A program made the position numbers and the translations under genes. Below are positions 8,889 to 18,488 of a stretch of DNA of 64,000 nucleotides, piece after piece. Under the pieces are notes generated by a model, which saw only the letters and a list, made by a program, of their open reading frames with translations, was not told where the DNA came from and made no database searches. Each line of letters opens with the position of its first letter. Position 1 is the stretch's first letter. This DNA comes from Oscillospiraceae bacterium (lineage in GTDB: Bacteria; Bacillota_A; Clostridia; Oscillospirales; Oscillospiraceae): NCBI GenBank assembly GCA_902789835.1, contig CADAPN010000001.1, positions 5,821 to 69,820 of the forward strand, in the 5' to 3' direction.

Positions 8889-9422
8889 ATGACAAAAGAC
8901 ATCGAACGCGTATTGCTTTCACAGGAAGAAATCCAGAAAAAGGTTGCAGAGATCGGAAAACAGATTACTGCGGATTTTGCGGATAAAAACCCGATCTTTA
9001 TCGGCGTATTGAAAGGCTGCTTTATTTTTATGGCGGACCTGATGCGGAATGTGAACATACCGTGTTCCATGGACTTTATGGCTGTTTCCTCGTACAGCGG
9101 CACATCGTCGACCGGCGCTGTGAAAATCAACAAGGACCTCAATCAGGATATCGCCGACCGGCATCTGATTCTGGTTGAAGATATCCTCGACTCAGGCGTG
9201 ACGCTCAATTATCTGAAAAACTATCTCCAGGTTCGAAGACCGGCTTCTGTGCATGTGGCAACGCTGCTGGACAAACCGGCGAGGAGGAAGGCAGACATCT
9301 ATGCGGATTACTCCTGCTTTGAAGTGCCCGATGCCTTCGTCGTCGGATATGGACTGGATTACAATGAGCGCTACCGCAATCTTCCTTATATTGGGATCCT
9401 GAAACCCGAGGTTTATTCCTGA
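8889..9422 (+). CDS. hpt: Hypoxanthine phosphoribosyltransferase
   Basis: 177 residues, normal for HPRT. The PRPP-binding motif is LILVEDILDSGVTLNYL (acidic pair plus SGVT), and the N-terminal GVLKGCFIFMADLMR and substrate-loop SYSGTSSTG are typical. It salvages hypoxanthine and guanine to IMP and GMP. It has a GGAAAGGA-type ribosome binding site and lies between tilS and ftsH, the common Firmicutes arrangement. The 85-bp gap before it may carry its own promoter. Confidence 0.96.
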   Translation: MTKDIERVLLSQEEIQKKVAEIGKQITADFADKNPIFIGVLKGCFIFMADLMRNVNIPCSMDFMAVSSYSGTSSTGAVKINKDLNQDIADRHLILVEDILDSGVTLNYLKNYLQVRRPASVHVATLLDKPARRKADIYADYSCFEVPDAFVVGYGLDYNERYRNLPYIGILKPEVYS

Positions 9423-9474
9423 TACTTCTCTTTTCAGAATGTTTAAGCAGTAATTAGAACGGATGTGAACTTAT

Positions 9475-11577
9475 TTGAACCCAAAACACAATCGTGCCCG
9501 GGATATTGGCTTTTATGTGCTTCTTGTGCTGATTCTCATCGCGGTCATCTTCACGATGACAAAGGACACCGAGCCTGATACGCTGGACAACTACTCGGAG
9601 CTTGCGGATCTGTTTAACGCGGGAAAGGTGCAGTCTTTCCGGACAGAGGGCAACAAGATCATTCTGACGCTTCGAACAGACGGTACGGACAAAATGACCG
9701 TTGAAAAGACCTATGACCTTTACAGCTTCGGCGTATTCTATGAGGACTTTAATGAGCTGATCAAAGAACAGCACGAGAAAGGTATCCTGGAGAAGTACGA
9801 TTACAACGAAGGCTTTGTTGTCCCGTGGTGGGCAAGCATTATCCCGTACCTGATCCTCATGGGAGGAGCGATGGTGCTCTGGTATGTGATGATGAACCGC
9901 ATGGGCGGCGGAGCCGGAGGGGTGGCCCGCTTCAGCAAGGCAAGAACCCGCCTTGGGAGCGATGAGAAGAATAAGAAAACCTTTGCCGATGTCGCAGGCT
10001 GCGATGAGGAAAAGGAAGAACTGGCAGAGATTGTGGAGTTCCTGAAGGATCCGAAGGCCTATACGGCCATGGGCGCAAGAATTCCCAAAGGGGTTCTGCT
10101 GGTAGGCCCTCCGGGAACCGGTAAAACCCTGCTGGCAAAGGCGGTTGCCGGAGAAGCCGGCGTGCAGTTCCTTTCCATCTCCGGTTCCGATTTTGTCGAG
10201 CTTTATGTCGGCGTCGGCGCCGGCCGTGTCCGGGACCTGTTTGAACAGGCGAAGAAAGCCGCACCCGCGATCATCTTTATCGATGAGATCGACGCGGTCG
10301 GCCGCCAGAGAGGAAGCGGTCTCGGCGGCGGACATGATGAGCGCGAGCAGACTCTGAACCAGCTGCTGGTCGAAATGGACGGCTTCGGCAACAACGAGGG
10401 CGTGATCGTCATGGCGGCGACCAACCGTGCGGATATCCTGGATAACGCGCTGCTCCGTCCCGGACGTTTTGACCGCCAGGTCTATGTCGGCCTGCCGGAC
10501 ATCCGAGGCAGAGAGGCGATCCTGAAGATCCATTCCAGAGACAAGCAGCTCGGCGATGATGTGGATCTTAACTCCATTGCAAAGGGCACACCCGGATTTG
10601 CCGGTGCGGATCTCGAAAACCTGATGAACGAAGCGGCGCTTCTCGCTGTTCGCAGAAAGCATCGTTTCATCACCATGGAAGATGTTGACGAAGCGATTCT
10701 CAAGGTCCAGATGGGCCCGGAGAAGAAGAGCCGCAAGATGAGCGACAAGGCAAAGCGCCTGACCGCCTATCATGAGTCCGGCCATGCCGTGGCGGCAAAG
10801 TTCTGCAAGCATGTGGACCCGGTCCATTATATCACGATTATCCCTCGCGGGCCTGCCGGCGGATTTACGCTGTTTCGGCCGCAGGAAGATCTGGAGAACT
10901 TTACGTCAAAAGAAGAGATGTTTGAAAACATCGTCGTCTCGCTGGGAGGCCGCATCGCGGAAAAGCTGTTCCTGGACGATATCTCCACAGGAGCCTCCGG
11001 CGATATTCAGCAGGCAAGTTCTCTGGCACGCGACATGGTGATGAAGTACGGCATGAGCGAGCGGCTTGGCCCCATTCTGTACGACACCTCGGGGCACAGT
11101 ATCTTCATCGGGCGTGATTTCGGTCAGACGAAGAGCTATTCCGAAGAGACGGCGGCAATCATCGATGAAGAAGTCAAGGCGATCTTTGACGAAGCGGCAA
11201 AACGCTGTGAGGAAATCCTGACCGAGCACGGTGAACAGCTCAGAGGCCTTGCAGAGTATCTGCTGGTCAACGAGACCATTGAGGCGGATGAATTCAACTA
11301 TTACTTCGAGCACGGTGAATTCATGCCGGAAGTTCTGAAGGCCGGGAAGCAGGCCCGTCATGACAGTACCATCGAGCGTCCGGCAAAGAAAATCTCGATG
11401 ACCGACGGGTATGCCGAGGAGCAGAAGACAGACACCGAAAATCATGTCGAGGCTGCAGCTGCGCAGGATGCAGCGTCTGCTGACGAAGGCTCCGCAGAGA
11501 CAAAAGCCGAAGAGACTTCCGCAGAGGCGGAGAGCACGGAAGAGAACACGGCATCCGAGACGGATTTAAACGAATAA
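9475..11577 (+). CDS. ftsH: ATP-dependent zinc metalloprotease FtsH
   Basis: 700 residues. Two transmembrane helices (about 10-26 and 120-140) flank a small extracytoplasmic domain. The AAA+ domain has Walker A GPPGTGKT, Walker B IIFIDEID and the SRH region [20 protein letters not shown]. The M41 protease domain has zinc-binding HESGH at about 433-437. FtsH degrades membrane and short-lived cytosolic proteins. The start is TTG at 9475: a TGA at 9466 closes the frame immediately upstream, so no ATG is available. A low-complexity Ala/Glu tail follows residue 640. A strong terminator closes the unit. Confidence 0.97.
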   Translation: MNPKHNRARDIGFYVLLVLILIAVIFTMTKDTEPDTLDNYSELADLFNAGKVQSFRTEGNKIILTLRTDGTDKMTVEKTYDLYSFGVFYEDFNELIKEQHEKGILEKYDYNEGFVVPWWASIIPYLILMGGAMVLWYVMMNRMGGGAGGVARFSKARTRLGSDEKNKKTFADVAGCDEEKEELAEIVEFLKDPKAYTAMGARIPKGVLLVGPPGTGKTLLAKAVAGEAGVQFLSISGSDFVELYVGVGAGRVRDLFEQAKKAAPAIIFIDEIDAVGRQRGSGLGGGHDEREQTLNQLLVEMDGFGNNEGVIVMAATNRADILDNALLRPGRFDRQVYVGLPDIRGREAILKIHSRDKQLGDDVDLNSIAKGTPGFAGADLENLMNEAALLAVRRKHRFITMEDVDEAILKVQMGPEKKSRKMSDKAKRLTAYHESGHAVAAKFCKHVDPVHYITIIPRGPAGGFTLFRPQEDLENFTSKEEMFENIVVSLGGRIAEKLFLDDISTGASGDIQQASSLARDMVMKYGMSERLGPILYDTSGHSIFIGRDFGQTKSYSEETAAIIDEEVKAIFDEAAKRCEEILTEHGEQLRGLAEYLLVNETIEADEFNYYFEHGEFMPEVLKAGKQARHDSTIERPAKKISMTDGYAEEQKTDTENHVEAAAAQDAASADEGSAETKAEETSAEAESTEENTASETDLNE

Positions 11578-11585
11578 GCTCATAA

Positions 11586-11623
11586 GAACAGATCGGTTAT
11601 CTTTTCCGGTCTGTTCTTTTTTC
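11586..11623 (+). terminator. Rho-independent terminator after ftsH
   Basis: GAACAGATCGG (11586-11596) pairs with CCGGTCTGTTC (one G-T pair) and is followed by TTTTTT. Confidence 0.9.
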
Positions 11624-11641
11624 GTATGGAACGAAACGTTC

Positions 11642-11678
11642 TTGACATTCCATCAGTACGACGATATAATTGTATACA
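11642..11678 (+). promoter_or_regulatory. Promoter and putative GntR autoregulatory operator
   Basis: Consensus TTGACA (11642-11647) and TATAAT (11665-11670) are 17 bp apart. Immediately downstream is the palindrome TGTATACA (11671-11678), which fits the GT-N-AC type sites bound by GntR/FCD regulators. Autoregulation by the next gene is inferred. Confidence 0.65.
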
Positions 11679-11716
11679 GCCATACCACAACTACGGTTTG
11701 AGGACTGGACGAAACA

Positions 11717-12379
11717 ATGAAAGAACATCGGAATATTTCCATCGCGGATCAGATCTTTGAGCAGCTGGAACGAGAGATCCTTTCGGGAAAGTATCGTCGC
11801 GGCGAGATTCTGAGCGAGCTGCGTCTTTCCAAAGAGCTCGATGTGAGCCGAACGCCGATCCGGGAAGCGCTGCTGCGGCTGGAGCAGGAAAACATTCTTG
11901 CTGAGAGCGGGCGGGGAATGGAAGTGATCGGCATTTCTGCAGAAGACATGCTCGATCTGTATGATATTCGGCTGCATCTTGAAGGGGAAGCCGCGAGACG
12001 GGCGGCTGTGAACATTACGGATGAACAGCTGGGGGAGCTTCTTGAACTGGCAGAGCTGCAGCGGTTTTATATCAACAAGCAGGGGAACAGCAGTTCCGAG
12101 CATACCAAGAACCTGGATTCCCAGTTTCATGAGCTTCTCTACAAGTCCTGCGGAAGCAAGGCGTATATTGATGTTCTTACCAGGATCCACAAGAAAATGA
12201 CCAAGTTCCGTATGGCGTCGGTCAGCAAACAGAGCAGGGCACTGCAGTCCAACGATGAGCATATGGCGATCTATCGTGCACTGGCGGCTCATGACCCGGA
12301 TGCGGCGGAACAGGCGGTGCTTACACATGTCAGGAATGCCATGGACCGGATGGAGCACATGGAACCGATCGAAGCCTGA
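11717..12379 (+). CDS. GntR/FCD-family transcriptional regulator
   Basis: 220 residues. The N-terminal winged helix-turn-helix (IADQIFEQLEREILSGKYRRG, then LSKELDVSRTPIREALLRLEQE) is a clear GntR domain. The C-terminal 140 residues are an all-helical FCD ligand-binding domain (DLYDIRLHLEGEAARRA, later DEHMAIYRALAAHDPDAAEQAV with the conserved His and Asp that often bind metal). FCD regulators usually sense a carboxylic acid or sugar acid. No catabolic operon is adjacent, so the ligand is unknown. It has its own strong promoter with a palindrome at the start site. Confidence 0.9.
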   Translation: MKEHRNISIADQIFEQLEREILSGKYRRGEILSELRLSKELDVSRTPIREALLRLEQENILAESGRGMEVIGISAEDMLDLYDIRLHLEGEAARRAAVNITDEQLGELLELAELQRFYINKQGNSSSEHTKNLDSQFHELLYKSCGSKAYIDVLTRIHKKMTKFRMASVSKQSRALQSNDEHMAIYRALAAHDPDAAEQAVLTHVRNAMDRMEHMEPIEA

Positions 12380-12418
12380 AAACTTTGTGATTAAAATGTT
12401 TTAAACTTTTTAACAAGA

Positions 12419-12454
12419 TATACCGTTGCTTCATGCAGCGGTATATGTTATTAT
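12419..12454 (+). promoter_or_regulatory. Promoter embedded in a hairpin, upstream of the exporter gene
   Basis: ATATACCGTTGC and GCAGCGGTATAT form a 12-bp stem (12419-12446, one G-T pair) without a clean U-run. TTGCTT (12426-12431), a 17-bp spacer and TATTAT (12449-12454) make a plausible promoter for the COG2426 gene overlapping it. The stem could end the GntR transcript or be an operator. Confidence 0.4.
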
Positions 12455-12565
12455 ACATACTAATTGGCGATTCAGAGGGAATGCGATGGGATGGAATAAT
12501 CATTGTTTTGCTCTCTGTCTGCAGGACGTTTCTCAGGGAAAGAGAGACGAGTTGAGAGGTTTCAC

Positions 12566-13045
12566 ATGATGGAGTGGCTGACCGGCACAACCGCCGGGAA
12601 ATTCATATGGGCGTTTTTGATTTCCATGGTCCCTGTGATTGAACTCAGGGGGGGACTTCCGGTGGCAATTACATCGGGGCTCCCGTGGCCGCTGGCATAT
12701 CTCGCGACTGTTCTCGGGAACATGCTCCCGGTTCCGTTTATTATCATCTTTATTAAAAAGATTTTTGCATGGCTGAGAAAGCATTGGCCGGGAATGGACC
12801 GCGTTGTGACAAAACTGGAAAAGCGGGCGGAATCCAAAAGCGATACCGTTGAGCGTTACGGCCCCTGGGGGCTTCTCCTTTTTGTGGCGATTCCGGCCCC
12901 CGGAACAGGTGCCTGGACAGGAGCGCTGATTGCTGCGCTGATGAACATGAGGCTCAAACAGGCGGTGCCGATAATCCTGATCGGCGTCTGTATTGCAGGT
13001 CTGATTGTTACCGGAGTGACCTATGGAGCGATTCATGTCTTTTAA
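12566..13045 (+). CDS. COG2426 small multi-drug export family membrane protein
   Basis: 159 residues from ATG 12566, preceded by GAGAGG; a longer frame from 12503 begins in a stretch without membrane-protein character. Three to four hydrophobic helices are present, with the family signatures VIELRGGLPVAI near the N-terminus and FVAIPAPGTGAWTGALIAALMNM later. The family is annotated as putative small multi-drug export proteins, but its transport role is poorly tested. It lies 12 bp before plsY and is probably cotranscribed. Confidence 0.82.
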   Translation: MMEWLTGTTAGKFIWAFLISMVPVIELRGGLPVAITSGLPWPLAYLATVLGNMLPVPFIIIFIKKIFAWLRKHWPGMDRVVTKLEKRAESKSDTVERYGPWGLLLFVAIPAPGTGAWTGALIAALMNMRLKQAVPIILIGVCIAGLIVTGVTYGAIHVF

Positions 13046-13057
13046 TCGAGGTGTGTT

Positions 13058-13663
13058 ATGACATATCTTTATTGGCTTCTTGTCTTCGTGATTGGGTATC
13101 TTCTGGGATCTCTGAGCTTTTCGATCATCATCTCCTGCCTTTTCCTTGGAAGAGACATTCGCAAGCATGGCAGCGGGAACGCCGGCGCAACCAATATGAC
13201 ACGGGTGTTCGGTTGGGTTGCCGGTGTTGCGACACTGGCCTTTGATGTCCTGAAGGCTGTGGCCGCAATGATGATTGGGCGTCGCCTTTTGGGAGATGTC
13301 GGCGTCTGTCTTGGCGGTATGGCCGTGATGCTGGGGCACTGTTTCCCGCTTTTCCACCATTTTAAAGGCGGTAAAGGGATTGCGACAGGCGCGGCAATCG
13401 GGTTTATGATTGACTGGAGAGTCGGAACCTCCATTGTGGCAGCCTTCCTGATCGGAGCCCTGATCAGCAAAAAGGTTTCGGTGGGCTCCCTTACAGCGGC
13501 GCTTACCATTGTCCCATCTACGTGGATTTTCGCACCGCGACCGTCGATGATTGCGCTGTCGGTCTTTGCCTGTGTTCTTGCGATTACCCGGCACAGTGAA
13601 AATATCAAGCGTCTCAAGGCGGGGACGGAGCCGGATTTCCGGGCAGGCAAAACGGGAAAGTAA
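13058..13663 (+). CDS. plsY: Glycerol-3-phosphate acyltransferase PlsY
   Basis: 201 residues with five hydrophobic segments. The three PlsY motifs are visible: GSLSFSIIIS with KHGSGNAGATNM, HCFPLFHHFKGGKGIAT, and the C-terminal ITRHSENIKRL. PlsY transfers the acyl group from acyl-phosphate (made by PlsX) to glycerol-3-phosphate, the first membrane step of phospholipid synthesis. It ends at a strong terminator whose loop carries the -35 box of the next operon. Confidence 0.96.
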   Translation: MTYLYWLLVFVIGYLLGSLSFSIIISCLFLGRDIRKHGSGNAGATNMTRVFGWVAGVATLAFDVLKAVAAMMIGRRLLGDVGVCLGGMAVMLGHCFPLFHHFKGGKGIATGAAIGFMIDWRVGTSIVAAFLIGALISKKVSVGSLTAALTIVPSTWIFAPRPSMIALSVFACVLAITRHSENIKRLKAGTEPDFRAGKTGK

Positions 13664-13690
13664 AGCGGGCTCCCATTTACAAAGGAATTC

Positions 13691-13731
13691 TTAAAAATAA
13701 ACTGCTCCCCTTGACAGGGGGCAGTTTATTT
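13691..13731 (+). terminator. Bidirectional terminator after plsY
   Basis: AAATAAACTGCTCCCC pairs with GGGGGCAGTTTATTT around a TTGACA loop (stem roughly 13696-13731). An A-tract precedes and a T-rich tract follows. The loop bases 13711-13716 are also the -35 box of the downstream promoter. Confidence 0.85.
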
Positions 13732-13739
13732 GCTATATT
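13711..13739 (+). promoter_or_regulatory. Promoter of the YtrA-type regulator/ABC operon
   Basis: TTGACA (13711-13716), a 17-bp spacer and TATATT (13734-13739). CTAAC and GTTAA half-sites flank the sequence just downstream and could be a weak operator. Confidence 0.7.
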
Positions 13740-13787
13740 ATCCGTACTAACAGAGATAATACAGTTAATTCAGCTGAGGTGGTAAAG

Positions 13788-14153
13788 TTGATCCAGATTA
13801 GCTATCGCGATCCGAGACCGATTTATGAACAGATCAAAGATGGGTTCCGTACGTTGATTCTCTCCGGGGCACTGAGCCCCGATGAAAAGATGCCGTCGGT
13901 ACGGGAACTTGCAACAGAGCTCGCCATTAATCCGAATACAATTCAGCGTGCCTACCGTGAGCTTGAGCAGGAGGGCTATATCTGTTCCGTGCCGGGGAAA
14001 GGGAGCTTTGTGGCGGATGCGGGAGATACGGCCGCGCTGCGGCGGAAAGAACTGCTCACACAGCTCTGCGAGATCGGCGCAGAGCTGAAGAGTCTCGGTG
14101 TTGATGAGACCACGATGATGGATTGCATCAGGGGAGGGAAAGAATATGATTGA
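13788..14153 (+). CDS. GntR-family regulator, YtrA subfamily
   Basis: About 121 residues. TTG 13788 is chosen as start because GAGGTGG sits 5 bp upstream and family members begin right at (M)IQ-x-YRDPRPIYEQI; GTG 13779 lies inside the ribosome binding site. A GntR winged helix (SVRELATELAINPNTIQRAYRELEQEGYICSVPGKGSFV) is followed by a short helical dimerisation tail, as in the YtrA group. Such repressors control the adjacent ABC transporter and usually respond to cell-wall antibiotic stress. It overlaps the ATPase gene by 8 bp. Confidence 0.92.
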   Translation: MIQISYRDPRPIYEQIKDGFRTLILSGALSPDEKMPSVRELATELAINPNTIQRAYRELEQEGYICSVPGKGSFVADAGDTAALRRKELLTQLCEIGAELKSLGVDETTMMDCIRGGKEYD

Positions 14154-15039
14154 AGCGATCAAGCTGGGTAAGTCTTTCGAGCATACACGTGCTCTGGACG
14201 GCCTGACGCTGACGGTGCCGGACAGCGCGGTTTACGGACTGGTCGGACCGAACGGCGCGGGCAAGAGCACGCTGATCCGCCACCTGACAGGAATCTACCG
14301 GCAGGATGAAGGCGAACTGCTCGTGAACGGGGAAGCTGTATATGAAAATCCGAAGGTCAAGAGGAAAATTGCCGGCATACCCGACGAAATCTCGTTCTGG
14401 AGTCAGGCGACCATAGAAGATATGATGCGGTTCTATGCATCCGTTTACCCAGGCTTTGACCGGCAGTATTATGAGAAGCTGGGGAAAGATTTTGAACTTG
14501 ACGGCAAGAGGATGATGAGGAAGCTCTCCAAGGGACAGCAGAAGCTGGCAGCTTTCTGTTTTGCACTTGCACAGCGGCCGGATCTCCTGGTGCTGGATGA
14601 ACCGCTGGACGGTCTGGATCCAGTCAACCGGAGGGCGGTCTGGGGCCTGATCCTGGGAGACGTGGCAGAGCGGGGAACCACGGTGCTGGTCTCTTCCCAC
14701 AATCTGCGCGAACTGGAGGATGTCTGCGACCATGTGGGAATCATGAACCGGGGTAAAATGCTGCTGGAACGCAGCCTCAGCGAGCTGCAGGAGAACATGG
14801 TGAAGATCCAGCTGGTATTGCCGGAGGGCAAGGAACTGCCGGATGACCTTGAACTGCTACATGAGGGGCGGACCGGAAGGGTGCGCCAGCTGATCCTCCG
14901 CGGCCGCGCGGAAGCGCTGAGCACCGAGCTTCAGGCCTGCGAGCCGCTGTTTCTTGACATCCTGCCGCTGACCCTGGAGGAAATCTTCATCTATGAACTG
15001 GGAGGGACGGAACATGAAGTCAAATCGCTTGTCCTTTAA
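14146..15039 (+). CDS. ABC transporter ATP-binding protein (YtrB/BcrA type)
   Basis: 297 residues. Walker A is GPNGAGKST near residue 36, the signature is LSKGQQKL, Walker B is LLVLDEPLDGLDP, and the H-loop lies in VLVSSHNLRELED. The C-terminal 80 residues are the accessory region common in drug and bacteriocin exporters. It overlaps the regulator upstream by 8 bp and the permease downstream by 26 bp, so the three form one coupled operon. Its cargo is unknown; peptide-antibiotic or lipid-related export is the family expectation. Confidence 0.94.
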   Translation: MIEAIKLGKSFEHTRALDGLTLTVPDSAVYGLVGPNGAGKSTLIRHLTGIYRQDEGELLVNGEAVYENPKVKRKIAGIPDEISFWSQATIEDMMRFYASVYPGFDRQYYEKLGKDFELDGKRMMRKLSKGQQKLAAFCFALAQRPDLLVLDEPLDGLDPVNRRAVWGLILGDVAERGTTVLVSSHNLRELEDVCDHVGIMNRGKMLLERSLSELQENMVKIQLVLPEGKELPDDLELLHEGRTGRVRQLILRGRAEALSTELQACEPLFLDILPLTLEEIFIYELGGTEHEVKSLVL

Positions 15040-16882
15040 TGCCGCGATTGCCCGCAATACGCTGCGACGCTGCTGGCCCCTGTGGGCGGCATATCTGGGC
15101 TTCCTTCTGGTGACCTTGCCTCTGCCGCTGCTGAGTGAAATTCGGACGGCGAGGGGAAGAAGCGGCGTCAGCCTGCTCTATGTCTGCAGGGAACAGATTG
15201 CGAATATGGCTGTTTTTCAGGGAATGGCCGGAATGGCCGTGGAGATCCTGACAGTCATGCTGCTCTTCGGATATCTCTATAACAGCCGGGGCAATACCCT
15301 GATGAACAGCCTGCCGATCCACAGGGAAAGCCTGTTCCTGACCCTGTATCTGACGGGCTTGATTCCGATGCTGCTGTGTGAACTTCTGGTGATGGGGCTC
15401 ACAATGCTGATGACAGCGTCCTATGACATCGGAGCGGCCTGGTTTTTCCGGTGGTTTGCCTGTGCGTCACTCGGACTTCTGGCTTTTTACGGATTTGCGC
15501 TTTTTTGCGCCATGCTCACCGGAAACATCCTTGTCCTGCCGGCGGTGTATGTGGTTCTGAACTTAACCGCAATCGGCTTTGAGACCTGCATCCGGGAGCT
15601 CCTGAGTAATGTCATATACGGCATGACGCCGGGGAAAATGCGCCTGAGCTTTCTCTCTCCGCCGGTGAAACTCAGTGACGAACTGAAGGTCGTGACGAGC
15701 TTTCCGGATACGGTACGGCTGGAAGGCCTTGAAATTCTTGCGGCCTATGCTGTCGTCGGGGTGATCTTCGCTCTGTTCGCCCTGCTGCTCTATCGAAAAA
15801 GAAGAATGGAGAGCGTTTCGGACTTTGTCGCCATTCCGGTTCTGAAGCCGGTCTTTCGTGTCTGCATGGGCTTCGGCGGGGCGTTTCTCTTCACTGCGGT
15901 TATTTTTGAAAACTTCTTCCAGAACAGTGTTTCAGGCAGAAGTGCCGCCTGGTTGATGGCAGTTCTGCTGGTGATCGGCGCTTTCTTCGGCTGGCTGATC
16001 GCAGAGATGCTGATTCGCCGCACGGTCCGTGCTTTTCCGCTTCCCTGGAAAGGACTGGCGTTAATCTGCCTCGTCTGCATACTGACGGTGATCGCGGCGG
16101 AGACCGATGTCACCGGTTATGAAAAGCGGATCCCCGATCCTGAGAAAGTAGACCACGTGGAATTCTGCTTTGATACCGAATTCTCCGACCCGGAGAACAT
16201 CCGCCTGGTAACGGAGCTGCACCGCGAGCTCATAAGGGATAAGCAGCTGTACGACAGCAAAAGTGAAGATTATATGCGCATGGGCGAAAAGTCGTATCGT
16301 CTGAACGATCCGGAAGAAGCCGATCTTCAGATGGATTTCTGGGTTCCGATCAACTACGTCATGCAAAACGGCAGGGAGCTTCAGCGGGTCTATACCATCG
16401 CTTTTCATGCCCATGAGGTGGACGAACCGGAGAGCACCGTCGGAAAGATCCTGAACCTTCTGAACTCCCGGGAGGGAATCCAGAGCCGGATGAAGACGAC
16501 ACTGCCAATGGAAGCGCAGTATGTGAATTATGCCGTCATCAACAGGGAAGGCTTAAACGGGATGGAGAACTCCTACCGCCTGTCACCGCAGGAGACGCTG
16601 GAACTCTGGAATATGGCCATGCTGCCCGATGCGGAGGACGGAAATCTGAGCCTGTATACCATCGTCGACACAGAAGAGAACATGAAGACCCAGACCAATC
16701 TGCGCATCGACATCAATCTCTATGACGAAACACGGACACACGACCCGTATCACTGGGACCACAGCTATCGGGTGTTTACCTTCTCCGAACACTGCCTCGA
16801 GTGGATCGAAGAACACACGAAGCTTGATTGGGAGACGATGGACGTCGTTACAGCGAAACGGGAAAGCGAAACCGACGCATAA
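15014..16882 (+). CDS. ABC transporter permease of the YtrA-regulated operon
   Basis: 622 residues from ATG 15014, after GGGAGGGACGGAAC. About ten hydrophobic helices occupy the first 370 residues (for example MAVEILTVMLLFGYLY and FTAVIFENFF flanking regions). A 230-residue hydrophilic C-terminal domain, probably extracytoplasmic, follows the last helix near residue 360. This resembles permeases paired with YtrA-type ATPases. No close functional assignment is possible. The gene overlaps the ATPase gene and ends 48 bp before a terminator. Confidence 0.8.
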   Translation: MKSNRLSFNAAIARNTLRRCWPLWAAYLGFLLVTLPLPLLSEIRTARGRSGVSLLYVCREQIANMAVFQGMAGMAVEILTVMLLFGYLYNSRGNTLMNSLPIHRESLFLTLYLTGLIPMLLCELLVMGLTMLMTASYDIGAAWFFRWFACASLGLLAFYGFALFCAMLTGNILVLPAVYVVLNLTAIGFETCIRELLSNVIYGMTPGKMRLSFLSPPVKLSDELKVVTSFPDTVRLEGLEILAAYAVVGVIFALFALLLYRKRRMESVSDFVAIPVLKPVFRVCMGFGGAFLFTAVIFENFFQNSVSGRSAAWLMAVLLVIGAFFGWLIAEMLIRRTVRAFPLPWKGLALICLVCILTVIAAETDVTGYEKRIPDPEKVDHVEFCFDTEFSDPENIRLVTELHRELIRDKQLYDSKSEDYMRMGEKSYRLNDPEEADLQMDFWVPINYVMQNGRELQRVYTIAFHAHEVDEPESTVGKILNLLNSREGIQSRMKTTLPMEAQYVNYAVINREGLNGMENSYRLSPQETLELWNMAMLPDAEDGNLSLYTIVDTEENMKTQTNLRIDINLYDETRTHDPYHWDHSYRVFTFSEHCLEWIEEHTKLDWETMDVVTAKRESETDA

Positions 16883-16930
16883 CGAAAGAAGCAGGACCGG
16901 AGAGGCAAGCGCAGCGGTCCGACAGAGAAG

Positions 16931-16966
16931 AAAATCACCGTGAAGTTTCACGGTGATTTTCATATT
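16931..16966 (+). terminator. Rho-independent terminator of the ABC operon
   Basis: AAAATCACCGTGAA (16931-16944) and TTCACGGTGATTTT (16947-16960) are perfect complements, followed by a T-rich stretch. It can work in either direction. Confidence 0.85.
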
Positions 16967-17042
16967 TCTTTTCATTTTGTTCATGCCCGTGTCATAATTG
17001 CTGTGTATCTTTATATCAGCAAACTGAGAGAGGGCAGCTACC

Positions 17043-18431
17043 ATGGATGAACAGGATGGGAGATATTCTTACAGAGAAAACAATCCTGTTACAGGACGTC
17101 ATGAATCCGCGGAGTCTGGAGCGGAATTCGGCTCCGCCTATCGGCGGGAAGTCTACTCTGACGCACATTATGAGCCGGCGGGGGAGTCGACGGTACCTCC
17201 GCGGTACTATACCCCGCCCGAGAAAAACCCGAGAGAAAACAGACCGAACCGTCAGAAGCGATCCGGAGGAAAAGCCGCAGGGCTGATCTGCGCCGTCCTG
17301 GCCGCGGGCCTGATCGGAGGAGCCTGCGGAGCGGGGCTGATGGGTTACAGGTTCAGCACACAGATGGTTTCCCTTGAACAGCGGCTGAACGAGTTTGATA
17401 GCGGACTGCAGGAGACCAGAGAAGCCGCGGAACGCGGTCTTGCGCATGCAGAGACGGCCGCTTCGGAAAGCCTTCCGGATCAGAGCCTGCGTCCGGCCGA
17501 TATCTATGATCTGGCGACTCGAGAGGTCGTCGGCATCAGAACCGAAGTCACCGTGACCAACTTCTTCGGAATGACCAGCTCCGGCGCGGTGAGCGGGTCG
17601 GGATTCATCATCTCGGATGACGGATATATCCTGACAAATTATCACGTGGTGGAAGATGCCTACAACGGGCACTTTGAAATCGAAGTCATCAGCTATGACG
17701 GCACCAAGTATGCTGCATCGATCGTCGGCGTAGAACCGGCGAATGATATCGCCGTCTTGAAGATTGACGCCGAGGGGCTTTATTCTGCCACGCTCGGCGA
17801 CAGTGACGAACTTCGTGTCGGCGACATGGTTTACGCGGTCGGCAACCCGCTGGGTGAGCTGGAATTCAGTATGTCCACCGGCTATGTCAGTGCGCTGGAC
17901 CGGGTGATCAATACAAAAGAAAGCGAATCGATCAACATGTTCCAGATCGACGCCGCTGTCAACGAAGGAAATTCCGGCGGGCCGCTTTATGCTTCAGACG
18001 GCTCTGTCGTGGGAATTGTCACGGCGAAGTATTCCTCGTCCGGTGTAGAGGGACTGGGCTTTGCGATCCCGATCAATGATGTCCGAAACATCGTGAATGA
18101 TCTGATCACAAAAGGGTATGTCACAGGAAAGGCTTATATGGGTGTTACCCTGGACAACCGCTATAACTCCATGTACAGCCAGTATTACGGCATGCCGCTC
18201 GGGGCGTACGTTTCCGGGGTTGCCTCGGGAAGCGCGGCTCAGAAGGCGGGCATTCAGCCCGGAGACATCATCACCGCGGTAGGCGACTATGAAGTCAAGG
18301 CCTATGACGAATTGCGCCTGGTTCTTCGCCGCTTCTCCGCCAATGATACCACGGAGGTTTCGATCTATCGCAGCGGAGCAGAGCAGAAGCTGACGATCAC
18401 CTTTGATGAGGCGACACCGGAAAACAGCTGA
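17043..18431 (+). CDS. htrA: HtrA/DegP-type membrane-anchored serine protease with PDZ domain
   Basis: 462 residues. A polar cytoplasmic N-terminus of about 78 residues precedes one transmembrane helix (AAGLICAVLAAGLIGGACGA) and a short coiled region. The trypsin-like domain carries the triad His201 (TNYHVVED), Asp235 (NDIAVLKID) and Ser311 (NEGNSGGPLY). A single PDZ domain spans roughly 365-450. This is the Gram-positive HtrA/HtrB architecture, acting in quality control of exported proteins on the outer face of the membrane. It is monocistronic between two terminators. Induction by a CssRS-like system cannot be judged from the sequence. Confidence 0.94.
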   Translation: MDEQDGRYSYRENNPVTGRHESAESGAEFGSAYRREVYSDAHYEPAGESTVPPRYYTPPEKNPRENRPNRQKRSGGKAAGLICAVLAAGLIGGACGAGLMGYRFSTQMVSLEQRLNEFDSGLQETREAAERGLAHAETAASESLPDQSLRPADIYDLATREVVGIRTEVTVTNFFGMTSSGAVSGSGFIISDDGYILTNYHVVEDAYNGHFEIEVISYDGTKYAASIVGVEPANDIAVLKIDAEGLYSATLGDSDELRVGDMVYAVGNPLGELEFSMSTGYVSALDRVINTKESESINMFQIDAAVNEGNSGGPLYASDGSVVGIVTAKYSSSGVEGLGFAIPINDVRNIVNDLITKGYVTGKAYMGVTLDNRYNSMYSQYYGMPLGAYVSGVASGSAAQKAGIQPGDIITAVGDYEVKAYDELRLVLRRFSANDTTEVSIYRSGAEQKLTITFDEATPENS

Positions 18432-18488
18432 TTCGCATTTTGATTTGATACTTTTCTACTCCTTTATCCTCTCTTTTCTCCCTAGACG

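Noticed and set aside
11400..11577. The Ala/Glu-rich FtsH tail as a separate domain
   Set aside because: Low-complexity acidic tails are common in FtsH and show no fold signature.
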